Positions 42,371 through 52,287 are shown, counted from the stretch's first letter. The stretch: DNA of 64,000 nt from Mycolicibacterium porcinum (GCA_001942045.1 MSTD01000016.1:62001-126000), one strand, 5' to 3'. A program made the numbers and translations. The notes: generated by a model not told the origin, from the letters alone.

Positions 42371-43297
42371 GTGGCCGGCATGAAGGTGCGGTCCGGCTTC
42401 GCCAGGTCATCGGCGGAGCCCGGCGGTATCGATCTCTATTACGAGGACATGGGCGATCCGAACGATCCGGCGGTGCTGTTGATCATGGGGTTGGGCGCGC
42501 AGATGCTGTTGTGGCGCACCGGTTTCTGCGAAAAGCTGGTGAGCCAGGGTTTGCGCGTCATCCGGTACGACAACCGCGACGTGGGCCTGTCCACCAAGTT
42601 GTCCGGCAAGCGGGTCGATTCGCCGCTTCCGCTGCGGATGGCCCGGTCGTTTCTGGGCCTACGCAGCCCGTCGGTCTACACGCTCGAAGATGTCGCCGAT
42701 GATGCTGCGGCCCTGCTCGATCACCTCAACATCGACACCGCTCACATCGTCGGCGGCTCGATGGGCGGCATGATCGCCCAGATCTTCGCGTCCCGGTATG
42801 CCCAGCGCACCAAGTCGTTGGCGGTGATCTTCTCCAGCAACAACCAGCCCCTGCTGCCGCCGCCGGGCATCAAGCAGCTGCTGTCGGTGATCACCGGCCC
42901 GCCGGCCAATTCGTCGCGAGAAGCCATCATCGACAACGCCGTTCGGATCAGCAAGATCAACGGCAGCCCCGGCTACCCCACTGCCGAAGCGGAGATCAGA
43001 GCCCAGGCCGCCGAGTTGTACGACCGCGCCTACTACCCGGCCGGCATCGCCAGGCATTTCGATGCCATCCTCGGCAGTGGCAGTCTGCGCCACCACGACA
43101 AGCGGATCAGCGCACCCACCGTGGTGATCCATGGCCGCTCCGACCGGCTGATGCGTCCGTTCGGGGGACGCGCGGTCGCCCGGGCAATCAGCGGTGCGCG
43201 CCTGGTGCTGATCGACGGCATGGGTCACGAGTTACCGGAGCCGGTCTGGGACGAGATCGTCGGCGAGCTCAAGACGAACTTTGCCATGTCAAGCTGA
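42371..43297 (+). CDS. lipG: Alpha/beta hydrolase (LipG-like)
   Basis: The 308-residue protein has the hydrolase fold with nucleophile motif GGSMGGMIAQ (about 130), HGRSDRLMRP (Asp) and GMGHELPEP (His). Rv0646c (LipG) occupies the same place beside mmaA genes and is reported as a phospholipase/thioesterase. Whether this one acts on lipids or on acyl-thioesters is open. The GTG at 42371 directly abuts the upstream stop. No signal peptide was seen. Confidence 0.87.
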   Translation: MAGMKVRSGFARSSAEPGGIDLYYEDMGDPNDPAVLLIMGLGAQMLLWRTGFCEKLVSQGLRVIRYDNRDVGLSTKLSGKRVDSPLPLRMARSFLGLRSPSVYTLEDVADDAAALLDHLNIDTAHIVGGSMGGMIAQIFASRYAQRTKSLAVIFSSNNQPLLPPPGIKQLLSVITGPPANSSREAIIDNAVRISKINGSPGYPTAEAEIRAQAAELYDRAYYPAGIARHFDAILGSGSLRHHDKRISAPTVVIHGRSDRLMRPFGGRAVARAISGARLVLIDGMGHELPEPVWDEIVGELKTNFAMSS

Positions 43298-43469
43298 TTA
43301 TCTGAATTTGCAACGTTAAATTCGCCGATCACTGTTTGCCAGCTACTGAAAGCTCGGTAGCTGAGCAGTTTGCCTCTACAGTCTGTGGCAGCAGTCTGGG
43401 GGGGCGGCTAGGTCAAGACGTGGCATAGCGCAGCTCTACCCGGTCAGTTCCTGCCGAAGAGGTGCCTTT

Positions 43470-44348
43470 GTGGGCGAACACCCGGGAAAACTCAAACCTC
43501 ATTTCGACGACGTACAAGCCCATTACGACTTGTCCGACGATTTCTTCGCGATCTTTCTGGATCCGAGTCGAACGTATAGCTGCGCGTATTTCGAGCGCGA
43601 CGACATGTCACTGGAAGAAGCGCAGCGGGCGAAGATCGACCTGGCGCTCGGCAAGCTCGGACTACAGCCGGGAATGACCTTGCTCGATGTCGGATGTGGT
43701 TGGGGCGCAACGGCTATGCGTGCAATAGAGCTGTACGACGTCAATGTCGTCGGCCTGACGCTCAGCCGTAACCAGGCGACGTACGTGCAGCAGCTGTTCG
43801 ATGAATCCGACAATCCCCGCACGAAACGGGTATTGCTGGCCGGCTGGGAAGAGTTCGACGAGCCGGTGGATCGCATCGTCTCGATCGGCGCTTTCGAGCA
43901 CTTCGGGCATGAGCGCTATGACGATTTCTTCCGCTTCGCCCACGACGCGCTGCCCGCCGATGGCGTGATGCTCCTTCACACCATCACCGGGCTGCACCCG
44001 CGTGAGGCCCACAGCAAGGGCGTCCCGCTGACCTTGGACCTGGCGAAATTCATCAAGTTCATCCTCACCGAGATCTTCCCGGGCGGGCGGCTGCCGTCGA
44101 TCGAGATGGTGGAAGGGTGTGCCGCACGCGCCTCGTTCACCCTGACCCGTCGCCAGTCCCTGCAGGCCCACTATGCGCGCACGCTCGACGCGTGGGCAGC
44201 GAACCTGGAGGCCAACCATGATGAGGCCGTCCGGATCCAGTCCCAGGAGGTGTACGACCGGTACATGCGCTACCTGACCGGATGCGCGGACCTCTTTCGG
44301 AAAGGCCAGATCGACGTCAACCAGTTCACCCTGCATGTCGCCGGTTGA
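43470..44348 (+). CDS. Mycolic acid cyclopropane synthase-type methyltransferase
   Basis: This 292-residue S-adenosylmethionine-dependent enzyme modifies meromycolic chains bound to AcpM. Motif I is LLDVGCGWGATAMRA (about 71-85), followed by GLTLSRNQA, the carbonate-site segment SIGAFEHFGHERY and C-terminal LHYAR-like QAHYARTLDAWA. The sequence LSDDFF-x-IFLDPSRTYSCAYFERDD is closest to PcaA/CmaA2/MmaA2 as I remember them, so cyclopropanation is the likeliest activity. GTG 43470 is the start. About 170 non-coding bases precede it, so it may have its own promoter. Confidence 0.88.
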   Translation: MGEHPGKLKPHFDDVQAHYDLSDDFFAIFLDPSRTYSCAYFERDDMSLEEAQRAKIDLALGKLGLQPGMTLLDVGCGWGATAMRAIELYDVNVVGLTLSRNQATYVQQLFDESDNPRTKRVLLAGWEEFDEPVDRIVSIGAFEHFGHERYDDFFRFAHDALPADGVMLLHTITGLHPREAHSKGVPLTLDLAKFIKFILTEIFPGGRLPSIEMVEGCAARASFTLTRRQSLQAHYARTLDAWAANLEANHDEAVRIQSQEVYDRYMRYLTGCADLFRKGQIDVNQFTLHVAG

Positions 44349-44532
44349 TTTCCTTCGCCGAGGAAGCACGTCGCGCGCATTTGTGCAGGCACCGCCCCAC
44401 GACGGATCTCGGAACAGGAAAAATCTGTTTGCCGAACAAATTCAGTGACGGCTACCGCAGCACGACCCCGGTAGTGACCTGCGGTACCCTGAGACCCGCG
44501 GGGAGAACACTACAGCCTGGAGCAATTCGAAT

Positions 44533-45393
44533 ATGTCCAAATTGACACCCAAATATGAAGAACTGCAGTCGATCTACGACATTTCCAACGAATTTTATGA
44601 ACTGTTTCTAGGCCCCACAATGGGATATACGTGTGGCTATTTCGAGCGCGAGGACATGACCGGCGACGAGGCGCAGATCGCCAAGTTCGACCTGGCGCTC
44701 GGCAAGCTGGGCCTTGAGCCCGGTATGACACTGCTCGACGTCGGTTGCGGCTGGGGCGCATGCATGGCGCGGGCGATCGAGAAGTACGACGTCAATGTCA
44801 TCGGATTGACGTTGAGTGGCGAACAGCGCGAATACGCGATCAAGAAGTTGTCCAAGGTCGAGACCGACCGCAATGTCGAGGTCCGGCTGCAGGGCTGGGA
44901 AGAATTCAACGACAAGGTCGACCGCATCGTGTCGATCGGCGCCTTCGAGCATTTCGGATTCGAGCGTTATCCGGCGTTTTTCGAGACGGCCTACAACGCG
45001 CTGCCCGACGACGGCATCATGCTGCTGCACAACATCACGGGATTCGACCTTCGCCAGGGCCAGAAGCTCGGCCTGCACATGACGTTCGAGGATGCCCGGT
45101 TCGCCCGGTTCATCATGACCGAGATCTTCCCCGGAGGCCGGCTGCCCTCGGTGGAGATGGAGAAGGAAAAGGCACTCGAAGCCGGGTTCAAGCTCACCCA
45201 GCTGCAGGAGATCGGCCCGCACTACGTGCGCACCCTCAAGATCTGGGCCGACGCGCTCGAGGCCCACAAGGACGAGGCCATCGCGATCCAGGGCCAAGAG
45301 GTCTACGACCGCTACGACAAGTACCTCAACGGCTGCCAGAAGTACTTCGCCTCGGGCCACATCAGCGTGCATCAGTTCACGCTGCAGAAGTAG
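44533..45393 (+). CDS. Mycolic acid methyltransferase (MmaA/UmaA-like)
   Basis: The 286-residue paralogue has motif I LLDVGCGWGACMARA and the conserved SIGAFEHFGFERYPAFFE. It starts MSKLTPKYEELQSIYDISN at ATG 44533 and ends HQFTLQK. It differs from the first enzyme in the N-terminal YEELQSIYD and in the Gly/Met loop, which recalls MmaA1/UmaA-type proteins. The product could be a methyl branch, trans double bond or another modification. The 184-base gap after the first gene suggests separate expression. Only two such genes are here, against four (mmaA1-mmaA4) at this locus in M. tuberculosis. Confidence 0.85.
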   Translation: MSKLTPKYEELQSIYDISNEFYELFLGPTMGYTCGYFEREDMTGDEAQIAKFDLALGKLGLEPGMTLLDVGCGWGACMARAIEKYDVNVIGLTLSGEQREYAIKKLSKVETDRNVEVRLQGWEEFNDKVDRIVSIGAFEHFGFERYPAFFETAYNALPDDGIMLLHNITGFDLRQGQKLGLHMTFEDARFARFIMTEIFPGGRLPSVEMEKEKALEAGFKLTQLQEIGPHYVRTLKIWADALEAHKDEAIAIQGQEVYDRYDKYLNGCQKYFASGHISVHQFTLQK

Positions 45394-45417
45394 GCCCGGA
45401 GAATTCTGCACGCGGAC

Positions 45418-45444
45418 TGTCGGATCTCGGCGGCGTCGTTCGTC
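45418..45444 (+). promoter_or_regulatory. Candidate ECF-type promoter
   Basis: TGTCGG at 45418-45423, a 17-base spacer and CGTC at 45441-45444 resemble the -35/-10 arrangement used by ECF sigma factors. It precedes the DGPF/YCII gene and would suit autoregulation by the adjacent sigma factor. Confidence 0.42.
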
Positions 45445-45499
45445 GGATAGGTAGAGAGTGGAACAAACGGTTCTCACTCGCTGACACCGGGAGACGACG

Positions 45500-46195
45500 A
45501 TGCACTACTTCGCATTACTGATCAGCCAGGACGTGGAACTCGCGCCGGAGCAGCAGGCCGAGGGTATGGCGGCCTTTCAGGCGTTTCACGCCAAGGCCAA
45601 GTCGGCGATCCGGGCCGGCGACGCGCTGGACAGAAGCGCCGCCGCCACCCGTATCGACGGCGGTCCGGACAACCCGACGATCACCGATGGCCCGTTCGCC
45701 GAGGGCGCCGAGGTGGCGTGTGGGTACTACGTATTCGAGGCTGACGATCTCGATGAAGCGCTGGCGCTGGCCCGCGACATCCCGGTCGCCCAGTTCGGCG
45801 CGGTCGAGGTGTGGCCGATGGTCCATTGGCAGGCACCCGAGGAATCGCTCGGCAACGATTGGCTGGCCCTGCTGCTGGAGCCGACGGAGGACGTCAACAC
45901 GCCGGGAACCGACGAATGGAACCAGCAGGCCGGCCAGCACGTCGAACTCGCCAAGACCATCGGCGACAGGACACTGGCGGGTGCGCCGCTGCATCCACCG
46001 TCAACCGCGACCACTGTGCGCGTGCGGGACGGCAAGGTGCTCCTGACCGACGGGCCATACATCGAAGGCGCCGAGGTGGCCAACGGCTTCTACGTGCTGC
46101 GGGCGGCCGACCGCGAGGAAGCCGTGAAGCTGGCGTCGATGATCCCGGCGTCGGCCATCGAGGTCCGTCAGTTGGCCGGAGTCTCAGGTCTGTAA
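45500..46195 (+). CDS. Two-domain YCII/DGPF protein
   Basis: The 231-residue protein is a tandem fusion of two YCII-like domains, each with the signature TDGPF (about 62-66) or TDGPY (about 183-187), followed by x-EGAEVA. Such DGPF proteins are typically encoded beside ECF42 sigma factors and are thought to be linked to their function; the biochemical role is unknown. Most partners have a single domain, so a two-domain version is notable. It lies 6 bases before the sigma gene in one operon. Confidence 0.87.
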   Translation: MHYFALLISQDVELAPEQQAEGMAAFQAFHAKAKSAIRAGDALDRSAAATRIDGGPDNPTITDGPFAEGAEVACGYYVFEADDLDEALALARDIPVAQFGAVEVWPMVHWQAPEESLGNDWLALLLEPTEDVNTPGTDEWNQQAGQHVELAKTIGDRTLAGAPLHPPSTATTVRVRDGKVLLTDGPYIEGAEVANGFYVLRAADREEAVKLASMIPASAIEVRQLAGVSGL

Positions 46196-46201
46196 TCACG
46201 G

Positions 46202-47425
46202 ATGACCCAGCTGGACAGCGTCTTTCGGCGCGAGTGGGGACCAGCGGTAGCCACCATCGCCCGCTGGTCAGGCGATCTCACCGTGGCCGAGGACGCTGTC
46301 CAGGAGGCTTGCGCGCAGGCGCTGCGGGTGTGGCCGGACGAGGGTACGCCGGCCAATCCCGGTGCGTGGTTGACCACCGTGGCGCGCAATCGGGCCCTGG
46401 ACCGGCTCAGGCGTGAATCCGCCCGTCCCGGAAAGGAACTCGCAGCGGTGTACGAACAGGTGAACGCGTCGGGCGACGCCGAGCTACACCCGGTCCGCGA
46501 TGACGAACTGCGGATGATGTTCACCTGCGCACACCCCGCACTGGACCGCAGCTCACAGTTGGCCCTGACGCTGCGGCTGATCTCGGGGCTCACCGTCACC
46601 GAGATCGCCCGGGCCCTGCTGCAGTCCGACGCCGCGATCGGGCAACGAATCACCCGGGCCAAGAACAAGATCCGCAAAGCGAACATTCCGCTGCGGGTGC
46701 CGCCACCGGAGCTTCTGGAGGAGCGCACGCCACACGTGCTCGGCTGCATCTACTCGGTGTTCACCGAGGGCTACTGGTCGACCGGCGGACCCTCGGCGAT
46801 CCGCGACGAGCTGTGTGACGAGGGGGTCCGGCTCGCGGGGGAACTGTGTTCGCTGATGCCCGGCAATCGGGACGCGCATGCACTCGCGGCGCTTGTGCTG
46901 CTGCATGATTCGCGACGCCGCACCCGGGTCGACGAGGGCGGCGCGTTGATACCGCTGGACGAACAGGACCGCAGCCACTGGGACCGGGGGCGGATCGCGC
47001 GAGGCCTGGAGCACCTGCGGCTCGCCGAAGGGGCACCGGGCGCGTACCTGCAGCAAGCGGTGATCGCGGCACTGCATGCGACGGCGCCAACCTGGCAGCA
47101 CACCGACTGGGCCACGATCTGTCTGGCCTACGACCAGCTGGTGGCAATGACGGACTCGCCCGTCGTACGCGCCAATCGCGCTCTCGCCGTTGGCTTTCGC
47201 GACGGCTTCTCAGCCGGATTGGCCGTCCTCGACGAGGTGGCCGACGATCCGCGACTGGCCCGGACCAATGCCGTCGCGCCGATCCGCGCGGATCTGCTGC
47301 GCCGGGCCGGGCGTTTCGACGAGGCACGGCATTGGTACCGCATCGCCCTCGACGGCGAGGGCACCGGGTCGGAGCCGGCGCGGGCGTTCCTGCGCCGCCG
47401 CCTCGCCGAATGTGTCACCTCTTGA
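46202..47425 (+). CDS. ECF sigma factor, ECF42 type with TPR-like extension
   Basis: The 407-residue sigma factor has region 2 (AEDAVQEACAQALRVW, about 29-44), region 4 (LRLISGLTVTEIARALLQSD, about 124-143) and a C-terminal extension of over 200 residues with helical repeats (for example YDQLVAMTDSPVVRANRALA). That layout matches the ECF42 group, which has no anti-sigma factor and depends on its own extension. Its partner is the two-domain DGPF protein just upstream. The signal and regulon are unknown. It ends at the convergent terminator shared with rplA. Confidence 0.88.
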   Translation: MTQLDSVFRREWGPAVATIARWSGDLTVAEDAVQEACAQALRVWPDEGTPANPGAWLTTVARNRALDRLRRESARPGKELAAVYEQVNASGDAELHPVRDDELRMMFTCAHPALDRSSQLALTLRLISGLTVTEIARALLQSDAAIGQRITRAKNKIRKANIPLRVPPPELLEERTPHVLGCIYSVFTEGYWSTGGPSAIRDELCDEGVRLAGELCSLMPGNRDAHALAALVLLHDSRRRTRVDEGGALIPLDEQDRSHWDRGRIARGLEHLRLAEGAPGAYLQQAVIAALHATAPTWQHTDWATICLAYDQLVAMTDSPVVRANRALAVGFRDGFSAGLAVLDEVADDPRLARTNAVAPIRADLLRRAGRFDEARHWYRIALDGEGTGSEPARAFLRRRLAECVTS

Positions 47426-47462
47426 TGGCCGAGCAGTCCCCCGCAAGCGGGAGGGGCCCCAG

Positions 47463-47500
47463 CAAAACTGCCCCTTTTCTTGCGAAAAGGGGCAGTTTTG
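47463..47500. terminator. Bidirectional terminator between sigma gene and rplA
   Basis: A perfect 17-bp stem (CAAAACTGCCCCTTTTC with its complement, 4-base loop TTGC) with T-runs on both sides serves both convergent transcripts. It lies 37 bases past the sigma stop and 20 bases past the rplA stop. Confidence 0.92.
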
Positions 47501-47520
47501 TGTCTGTTCGCGGCGAAAAG

Positions 47521-48228
47521 CTACGCCTCCGTGAAGTTCCGGGTCACCGACGGGTCAACCGGGATACCCGGACCCGTGGTGGTGGAGACGGTCACCTTCT
47601 TGAGGTAGCGACCCTTCGAGGACGACGGCTTGGCCCGCAGCACCTCGTCGAGGGCGGCGCCGTAGTTCTCGGCCAGCTTGGCCTCGTCGAAGGATGCCTT
47701 GCCGATCACGAAGTGCAGGTTGGCCTGCTTGTCGACACGGAAGTTGATCTTGCCGCCCTTGATGTCGGCCACAGCCTTGGTGACATCGGGAGTGACGGTG
47801 CCGGTCTTGGGGTTCGGCATCAGACCGCGCGGGCCCAGCACGCGGGCGATCCGACCGACCTTGGCCATCTGATCCGGGGTGGCGATCGCGGCGTCGAAGT
47901 CCAGGAAACCACCCTGGATCTTCTCGATCAGGTCGTCGCTGCCGACGACGTCAGCGCCGGCGGCCAGCGCCTGCTCGGCCTTCTCACCGACGGCGAACAC
48001 GGCGACGCGGGCGGTCTTACCGGTGCCGTGAGGCAGGTTGACGGTGCCGCGGACCATCTGGTCAGCCTTGCGGGGGTCCACGCCGAGGCGGATGGCGACC
48101 TCGACGGTGGCGTCCTGCTTCTTGGAGGAGGTTTCCTTGGCCAGCTTCGCGGCCTCAAGCGGCGTGTAAAGCTTGGTCCGGTCGACCTTCTCCGCGGCTT
48201 CGCGGTATGCCTTGCTGTTCTTGCTCAT
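47521..48228 (-). CDS. rplA: 50S ribosomal protein L1
   Basis: L1 forms the mobile E-site stalk. The 235-residue sequence has the family core [19 protein letters not shown] and [18 protein letters not shown] (about 127-144). It follows rplK by 77 bases and shares a strong terminator with the sigma gene downstream. The end ([11 protein letters not shown]) is typical of actinobacteria. Confidence 0.98.
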   Translation of the reverse strand: MSKNSKAYREAAEKVDRTKLYTPLEAAKLAKETSSKKQDATVEVAIRLGVDPRKADQMVRGTVNLPHGTGKTARVAVFAVGEKAEQALAAGADVVGSDDLIEKIQGGFLDFDAAIATPDQMAKVGRIARVLGPRGLMPNPKTGTVTPDVTKAVADIKGGKINFRVDKQANLHFVIGKASFDEAKLAENYGAALDEVLRAKPSSSKGRYLKKVTVSTTTGPGIPVDPSVTRNFTEA

Positions 48229-48305
48229 TGAAAATCCAATCGTGTTCTTGGAGTCGTGGTGCGGGCCGATGCCAGCCCTCCCACTAGGGATCCGCTTCGA
48301 TCCGA

Positions 48306-48734
48306 TTACTCGACCGTGATACCCATCGAGCGGGCGGTACCGGCGATGATCTTCGACGCGGCGTCGATGTCGTTGGCGTTGAGATCGGCCTTCTTGGTCT
48401 CAGCGATCTCGCGCACCTGATCCCAGGTCACCTTGGCGACCTTGGTCTTGTGCGGCTCGCCCGAACCCTTCTGCACACCGGCTGCCTTGAGCAGCAGCTT
48501 GGCGGCGGGCGGGGTCTTCAGTGCGAACGTGAAGCTGCGATCCTCGTAGACGGTGATCTCCACGGGGATGACGTTCCCGCGCTGCGACTCGGTCGCGGCG
48601 TTGTACGCCTTGCAGAACTCCATGATGTTGACGCCGTGCTGGCCAAGCGCAGGACCGACCGGCGGGGCGGGGTTGGCCTGCCCGGCCTGGATCTGCAGCT
48701 TGATGAGCCCGGCGACCTTCTTCTTCGGGGCCAT
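48306..48734 (-). CDS. rplK: 50S ribosomal protein L11
   Basis: L11 is at the GTPase-associated centre. The 142-residue protein starts [20 protein letters not shown] and has [20 protein letters not shown] (the thiostrepton-loop N-domain) and the C-terminal RNA-binding region ending ARSMGITVE. It follows nusG by 70 bases. Confidence 0.98.
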   Translation of the reverse strand: MAPKKKVAGLIKLQIQAGQANPAPPVGPALGQHGVNIMEFCKAYNAATESQRGNVIPVEITVYEDRSFTFALKTPPAAKLLLKAAGVQKGSGEPHKTKVAKVTWDQVREIAETKKADLNANDIDAASKIIAGTARSMGITVE

Positions 48735-48804
48735 GCTTCTGGTGTTCCTTTACTTGCTCATCCAAGGGCGCGTAAACGCCCGTTGTTTCTAGCCGCTGTG
48801 GCGA

Positions 48805-49635
<831 letters not shown>

Positions 49636-49647
49636 TCAAATTCCAGA

Positions 49648-50112
49648 TCAGGTGCCGAACACCAGCGACACCAGCCGCGCCAGTCCAAGGTCGGCGCCGG
49701 AGATCAGCGCAACCATGAACACCAGGAAGACCAGCACCACCGTGGTGTAGCTGACCATCTGCTTGCGGTTCGGCCAGATCACCTTGCGGAGCTCGGCGAC
49801 GACCTGCCGCAGGTAGTTGACGACGAACATGATCGGGTTCCGCGAAGGACCGGTCTTCTTGGCCTTCGCGTTCTTCTTGGCCTTCTTCGACTTACCGGAG
49901 CCGGCCTCGGAATCCTCGCTCGACGCGTCCTCAGCGGCCTCGTCACTGTCGGCCTCAGCAGCCACGCCACGACGGGTCCGCTTGCCGGTCGGGCGCAGCG
50001 GCCGGGTCACCACCGCGGTCTGGCCGTGGGTGGTGTCCGTTGCCCCGGTGTCGGTGCCAGCGTCGGTTCCAGTGTCGTCTGCGGAGCCGGCACCTTCGCG
50101 CTCGTCGCTCAC
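49648..50112 (-). CDS. secE: Preprotein translocase subunit SecE
   Basis: SecE is the essential small membrane subunit of SecYEG. The 154-residue form has a Glu/Asp/Ser/Lys-rich N-terminal extension of about 90 residues, then the conserved amphipathic helix [12 protein letters not shown] and one membrane helix (about 122-143). It is followed by nusG and preceded by tRNA-Trp. Confidence 0.96.
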   Translation of the reverse strand: MSDEREGAGSADDTGTDAGTDTGATDTTHGQTAVVTRPLRPTGKRTRRGVAAEADSDEAAEDASSEDSEAGSGKSKKAKKNAKAKKTGPSRNPIMFVVNYLRQVVAELRKVIWPNRKQMVSYTTVVLVFLVFMVALISGADLGLARLVSLVFGT

Positions 50113-50184
50113 CGCATGCCTTTCATCCTGGGTTCTGTGTGTTCACTTTCCAGTGTCCACACGTTGTCGAGTATTCAGTTTGAG

Positions 50185-50257
<73 letters not shown>

Positions 50258-50397
50258 CTGTTGGTGACTGCTGGCGCTCGTGTCACCGTACTGCGCCGAG
50301 GCTTACACAATTCGCGCGCTCTCCGATCGCTCGATTGTCAAGCCGACGGACAGCGCGCTGAAATGGGAAAAACCCCGGATTCCGAGTGTACCCGGCG

Positions 50398-50425
50398 TAG
50401 GCGCGAGAAACTAATCGCGCCTACG
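50398..50425 (-). terminator. Hairpin after hadC
   Basis: A perfect 9-bp stem (GTAGGCGCG with its complement, 10-base loop) lies 9 bases past the hadC stop, followed on the minus strand about 20 bases later by a short T-run. It is a probable terminator or processing site before tRNA-Trp. Confidence 0.5.
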
Positions 50426-50433
50426 GATGACCG

Positions 50434-50943
50434 CTACTCCCCGGCGGCCTTGCGCATGACCTTGCCGGTTTCGGGATCCCACTTCACGGAAATGGAATCG
50501 TCGGCGTCGTGACCCATCATGGTGGTGAAGGCGTCCAGCACCACTTCACCGTTGTCATCGGTGCACACGTTGTGGGTGACGACGATGTCGGCGCCGAAGC
50601 GCTCCTCGACCGAGGTGATCGTCATGACGGCATGCAGTTGGTCGCCGGCCTTGAGCGGCTTGCGGTAGACGAATTTCTGGTCCACCTGGACGATCTGCTT
50701 GGTTTCCATTCCGACGTCGACGTTCTGGAAGAAGTGCTCCTGCACCAGCAGTGCCAGGGTGGAGGCGAAGGTGAGCGGAGCGATGAGGGCGTCATGGCCG
50801 AGCTCCGCGGCGGCAGCCTCGTCGTGGCTGGCCGGGTCCATGGCCTTGACGGCCTTGGCGTACTGACGGATCTGCTCGCGGCCGATCAGGAAGGGGTGCG
50901 GATACTTCCAGACCATTCCGAGGATGTCGACCTTGAGTGCCAT
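50434..50943 (-). CDS. hadC: (3R)-hydroxyacyl-ACP dehydratase subunit HadC
   Basis: HadC is a hotdog-fold subunit that pairs with catalytic HadB in the FAS-II dehydratase that extends mycolic acid chains. The 169-residue protein starts at ATG 50943 (MALKVDILGMVWKYPHPFLI). It lacks the catalytic hydratase-2 motif, as expected of the substrate-binding subunit. It follows hadB by 13 bases and is the last gene of hadABC. The open frame upstream of the ATG is antisense-like and rejected. Confidence 0.95.
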   Translation of the reverse strand: MALKVDILGMVWKYPHPFLIGREQIRQYAKAVKAMDPASHDEAAAAELGHDALIAPLTFASTLALLVQEHFFQNVDVGMETKQIVQVDQKFVYRKPLKAGDQLHAVMTITSVEERFGADIVVTHNVCTDDNGEVVLDAFTTMMGHDADDSISVKWDPETGKVMRKAAGE

Positions 50944-50956
50944 GGCCCAGAACTCC

Positions 50957-51385
50957 TTACGCCAGTTGTGCGGTCGCGATCGCGCGCCCGAAGATCTTCT
51001 TTCCGCCTGCGGTCGCCGAGATGGCGATGGTGACCAGTTTCTCCTCGGGATCAACCGACTTGATGCGCCCGTTGAAGACGATCTCGGCTCCGACGCCGTC
51101 GTTGGGCACCGGCACGACCGCGGTGAACCGCACGTTGTATTCCTTGACCGCGGCCGGGTCGCCGACCCATTCGGTGACGTAGCCGCCACCGACACCCATG
51201 GTCAGCATGCCGTGGGCGATCGCGGTGTCGAGGCCGACCTGCTTGGCGATCTCGTCGTCCCAGTGGATCGGGTTGAGGTCACCGGACACGCCGGCGTAGT
51301 TGACCAGATCTCCACGGGTCAGCGGGATCACGCGCTCGGGAAGCGTGTCGCCGACCTTGACTGAACTGAACTCGCGCAGCGCCAT
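50957..51385 (-). CDS. hadB: (3R)-hydroxyacyl-ACP dehydratase subunit HadB
   Basis: HadB is the catalytic subunit. Its hydratase-2 motif NPIHWDDEIAKQVGLDTAIA followed by HGML (about 37-60) holds the Asp/His pair. The 142-residue protein starts at ATG 51385, overlapping the hadA stop as TGATG, which couples translation. With HadA or HadC it dehydrates beta-hydroxyacyl-AcpM in mycolate elongation. Confidence 0.97.
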   Translation of the reverse strand: MALREFSSVKVGDTLPERVIPLTRGDLVNYAGVSGDLNPIHWDDEIAKQVGLDTAIAHGMLTMGVGGGYVTEWVGDPAAVKEYNVRFTAVVPVPNDGVGAEIVFNGRIKSVDPEEKLVTIAISATAGGKKIFGRAIATAQLA

Positions 51386-51849
51386 CAGTTAAAACCCTCT
51401 TCTCCGTCACCCGCACGCCCGGCCAGGGTCGTGTAGGCCTCCTGGACCACCTCACCTTTGTCGTCGGTGATGATGTTCTTGGTCACGATGATGTCGGTGC
51501 CGTGCGCCTTGCGCACGGAATGCACGTACACGTCGCAGTAGAGCTTGTCACCGGCCTTGACCGGCTTGAGGAACTTCAGCTCCTGGTCGACCTGGACGAT
51601 CTGGGCATCCTGGATGCCGATCTCGGCCCACTCGAAGAAAGCCCACTGTGCCTGGTACCCGAAAATGCAGATGAACGTCAGCGGCGCGAGCAGTGAGTCG
51701 TGCCCTAGCTCGGCTGCGGCAGCCTCGTCGAAGTAGTACGCGTCGCTGTTCTTGACCGCGGTCGCGTGCTCGCGGATCTTCTCACGCCCGACTTCGTAGT
51801 GCTCAGGATGCCGGTAGTGCATCCCGACGATGCTGGTCGAAAGAGCCAC
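51385..51849 (-). CDS. hadA: (3R)-hydroxyacyl-ACP dehydratase subunit HadA
   Basis: HadA, 154 residues, is the hotdog-fold partner of HadB for early FAS-II elongation rounds. It starts MALSTSIVGMHYRHPEHYEV and has PLTFICIFGYQAQWAFFEWA, lacking the catalytic motif. It is paralogous to HadC. The gene follows rpmG2 by 9 bases. It is the target region of thiacetazone/isoxyl resistance work in M. tuberculosis. Confidence 0.96.
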   Translation of the reverse strand: MALSTSIVGMHYRHPEHYEVGREKIREHATAVKNSDAYYFDEAAAAELGHDSLLAPLTFICIFGYQAQWAFFEWAEIGIQDAQIVQVDQELKFLKPVKAGDKLYCDVYVHSVRKAHGTDIIVTKNIITDDKGEVVQEAYTTLAGRAGDGEEGFN

Positions 51850-51858
51850 AGCTAATGG

Positions 51859-52026
51859 CTACCGCGACTCTTTGTGCGGCTGGTGGGTGCCGCAGTTGGG
51901 GCAGAACTTCTTGATCTCGAGCCGGTCGGGATCGTTGCGGCGGTTCTTCTTGGTGATGTAGTTGCGGTGCTTGCACACCTCGCACGCCAAAGTGATCTTC
52001 GGCCGTACGTCGGTACTCGACGCCAC
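51859..52026 (-). CDS. rpmG2: 50S ribosomal protein L33
   Basis: This 55-residue ribosomal protein starts at GTG 52026 and reads [19 protein letters not shown], continuing [20 protein letters not shown] and ending [14 protein letters not shown]. The CxxC pairs (Cys15/Cys18 and Cys42/Cys45) mark the zinc-binding form. It leads the hadABC genes and lies just downstream of tRNA-Met. This gene is short and easily overlooked. Confidence 0.95.
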
Positions 52027-52072
52027 GTCAGTTCTCCCTGCTCAAAATCACGCTCTGCTTTTAATGTTTCTG

Positions 52073-52146
52073 TAGCGGTGGGGAGGCTCGATCTCCCGAC
52101 CTCACGATTATGAGTCGTGCGCTCTAACCAGCTGAGCTACACCGCC
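52073..52146 (-). tRNA. metT: tRNA-Met (anticodon CAT, elongator)
   Basis: The 74-base tRNA has a 7-bp acceptor (GGCGGTG with CACCGCT, one G-T pair), D-loop AGCTGGTTAG and anticodon CAT in GACTCATAATC. The acceptor pairing at position 1-72 identifies the elongator rather than the initiator. It lies between rpmG2 and tRNA-Thr. Confidence 0.95.
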
Positions 52147-52214
52147 CCGGAGGGTCCCAGGTGGGGCTCCACGTCCGGATCTCCCGCGTCGCTTCGCTCG
52201 CCTGGCGTCCACCG

Positions 52215-52287
52215 AGCCCCCTAACGGAATCGAACCGTTGACCTTTTCCTTACCATGGAAACGCTCTGCCGACTGAGCTAAGGGGGC
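52215..52287 (-). tRNA. thrT: tRNA-Thr (anticodon GGT)
   Basis: The 73-base tRNA has acceptor GCCCCCT with AGGGGGC, T-loop TTCGATT and anticodon GGT in TTCCATGGTAAGG. It is the first gene of the tRNA-Thr/tRNA-Met/rpmG2/hadABC series. Confidence 0.95.
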
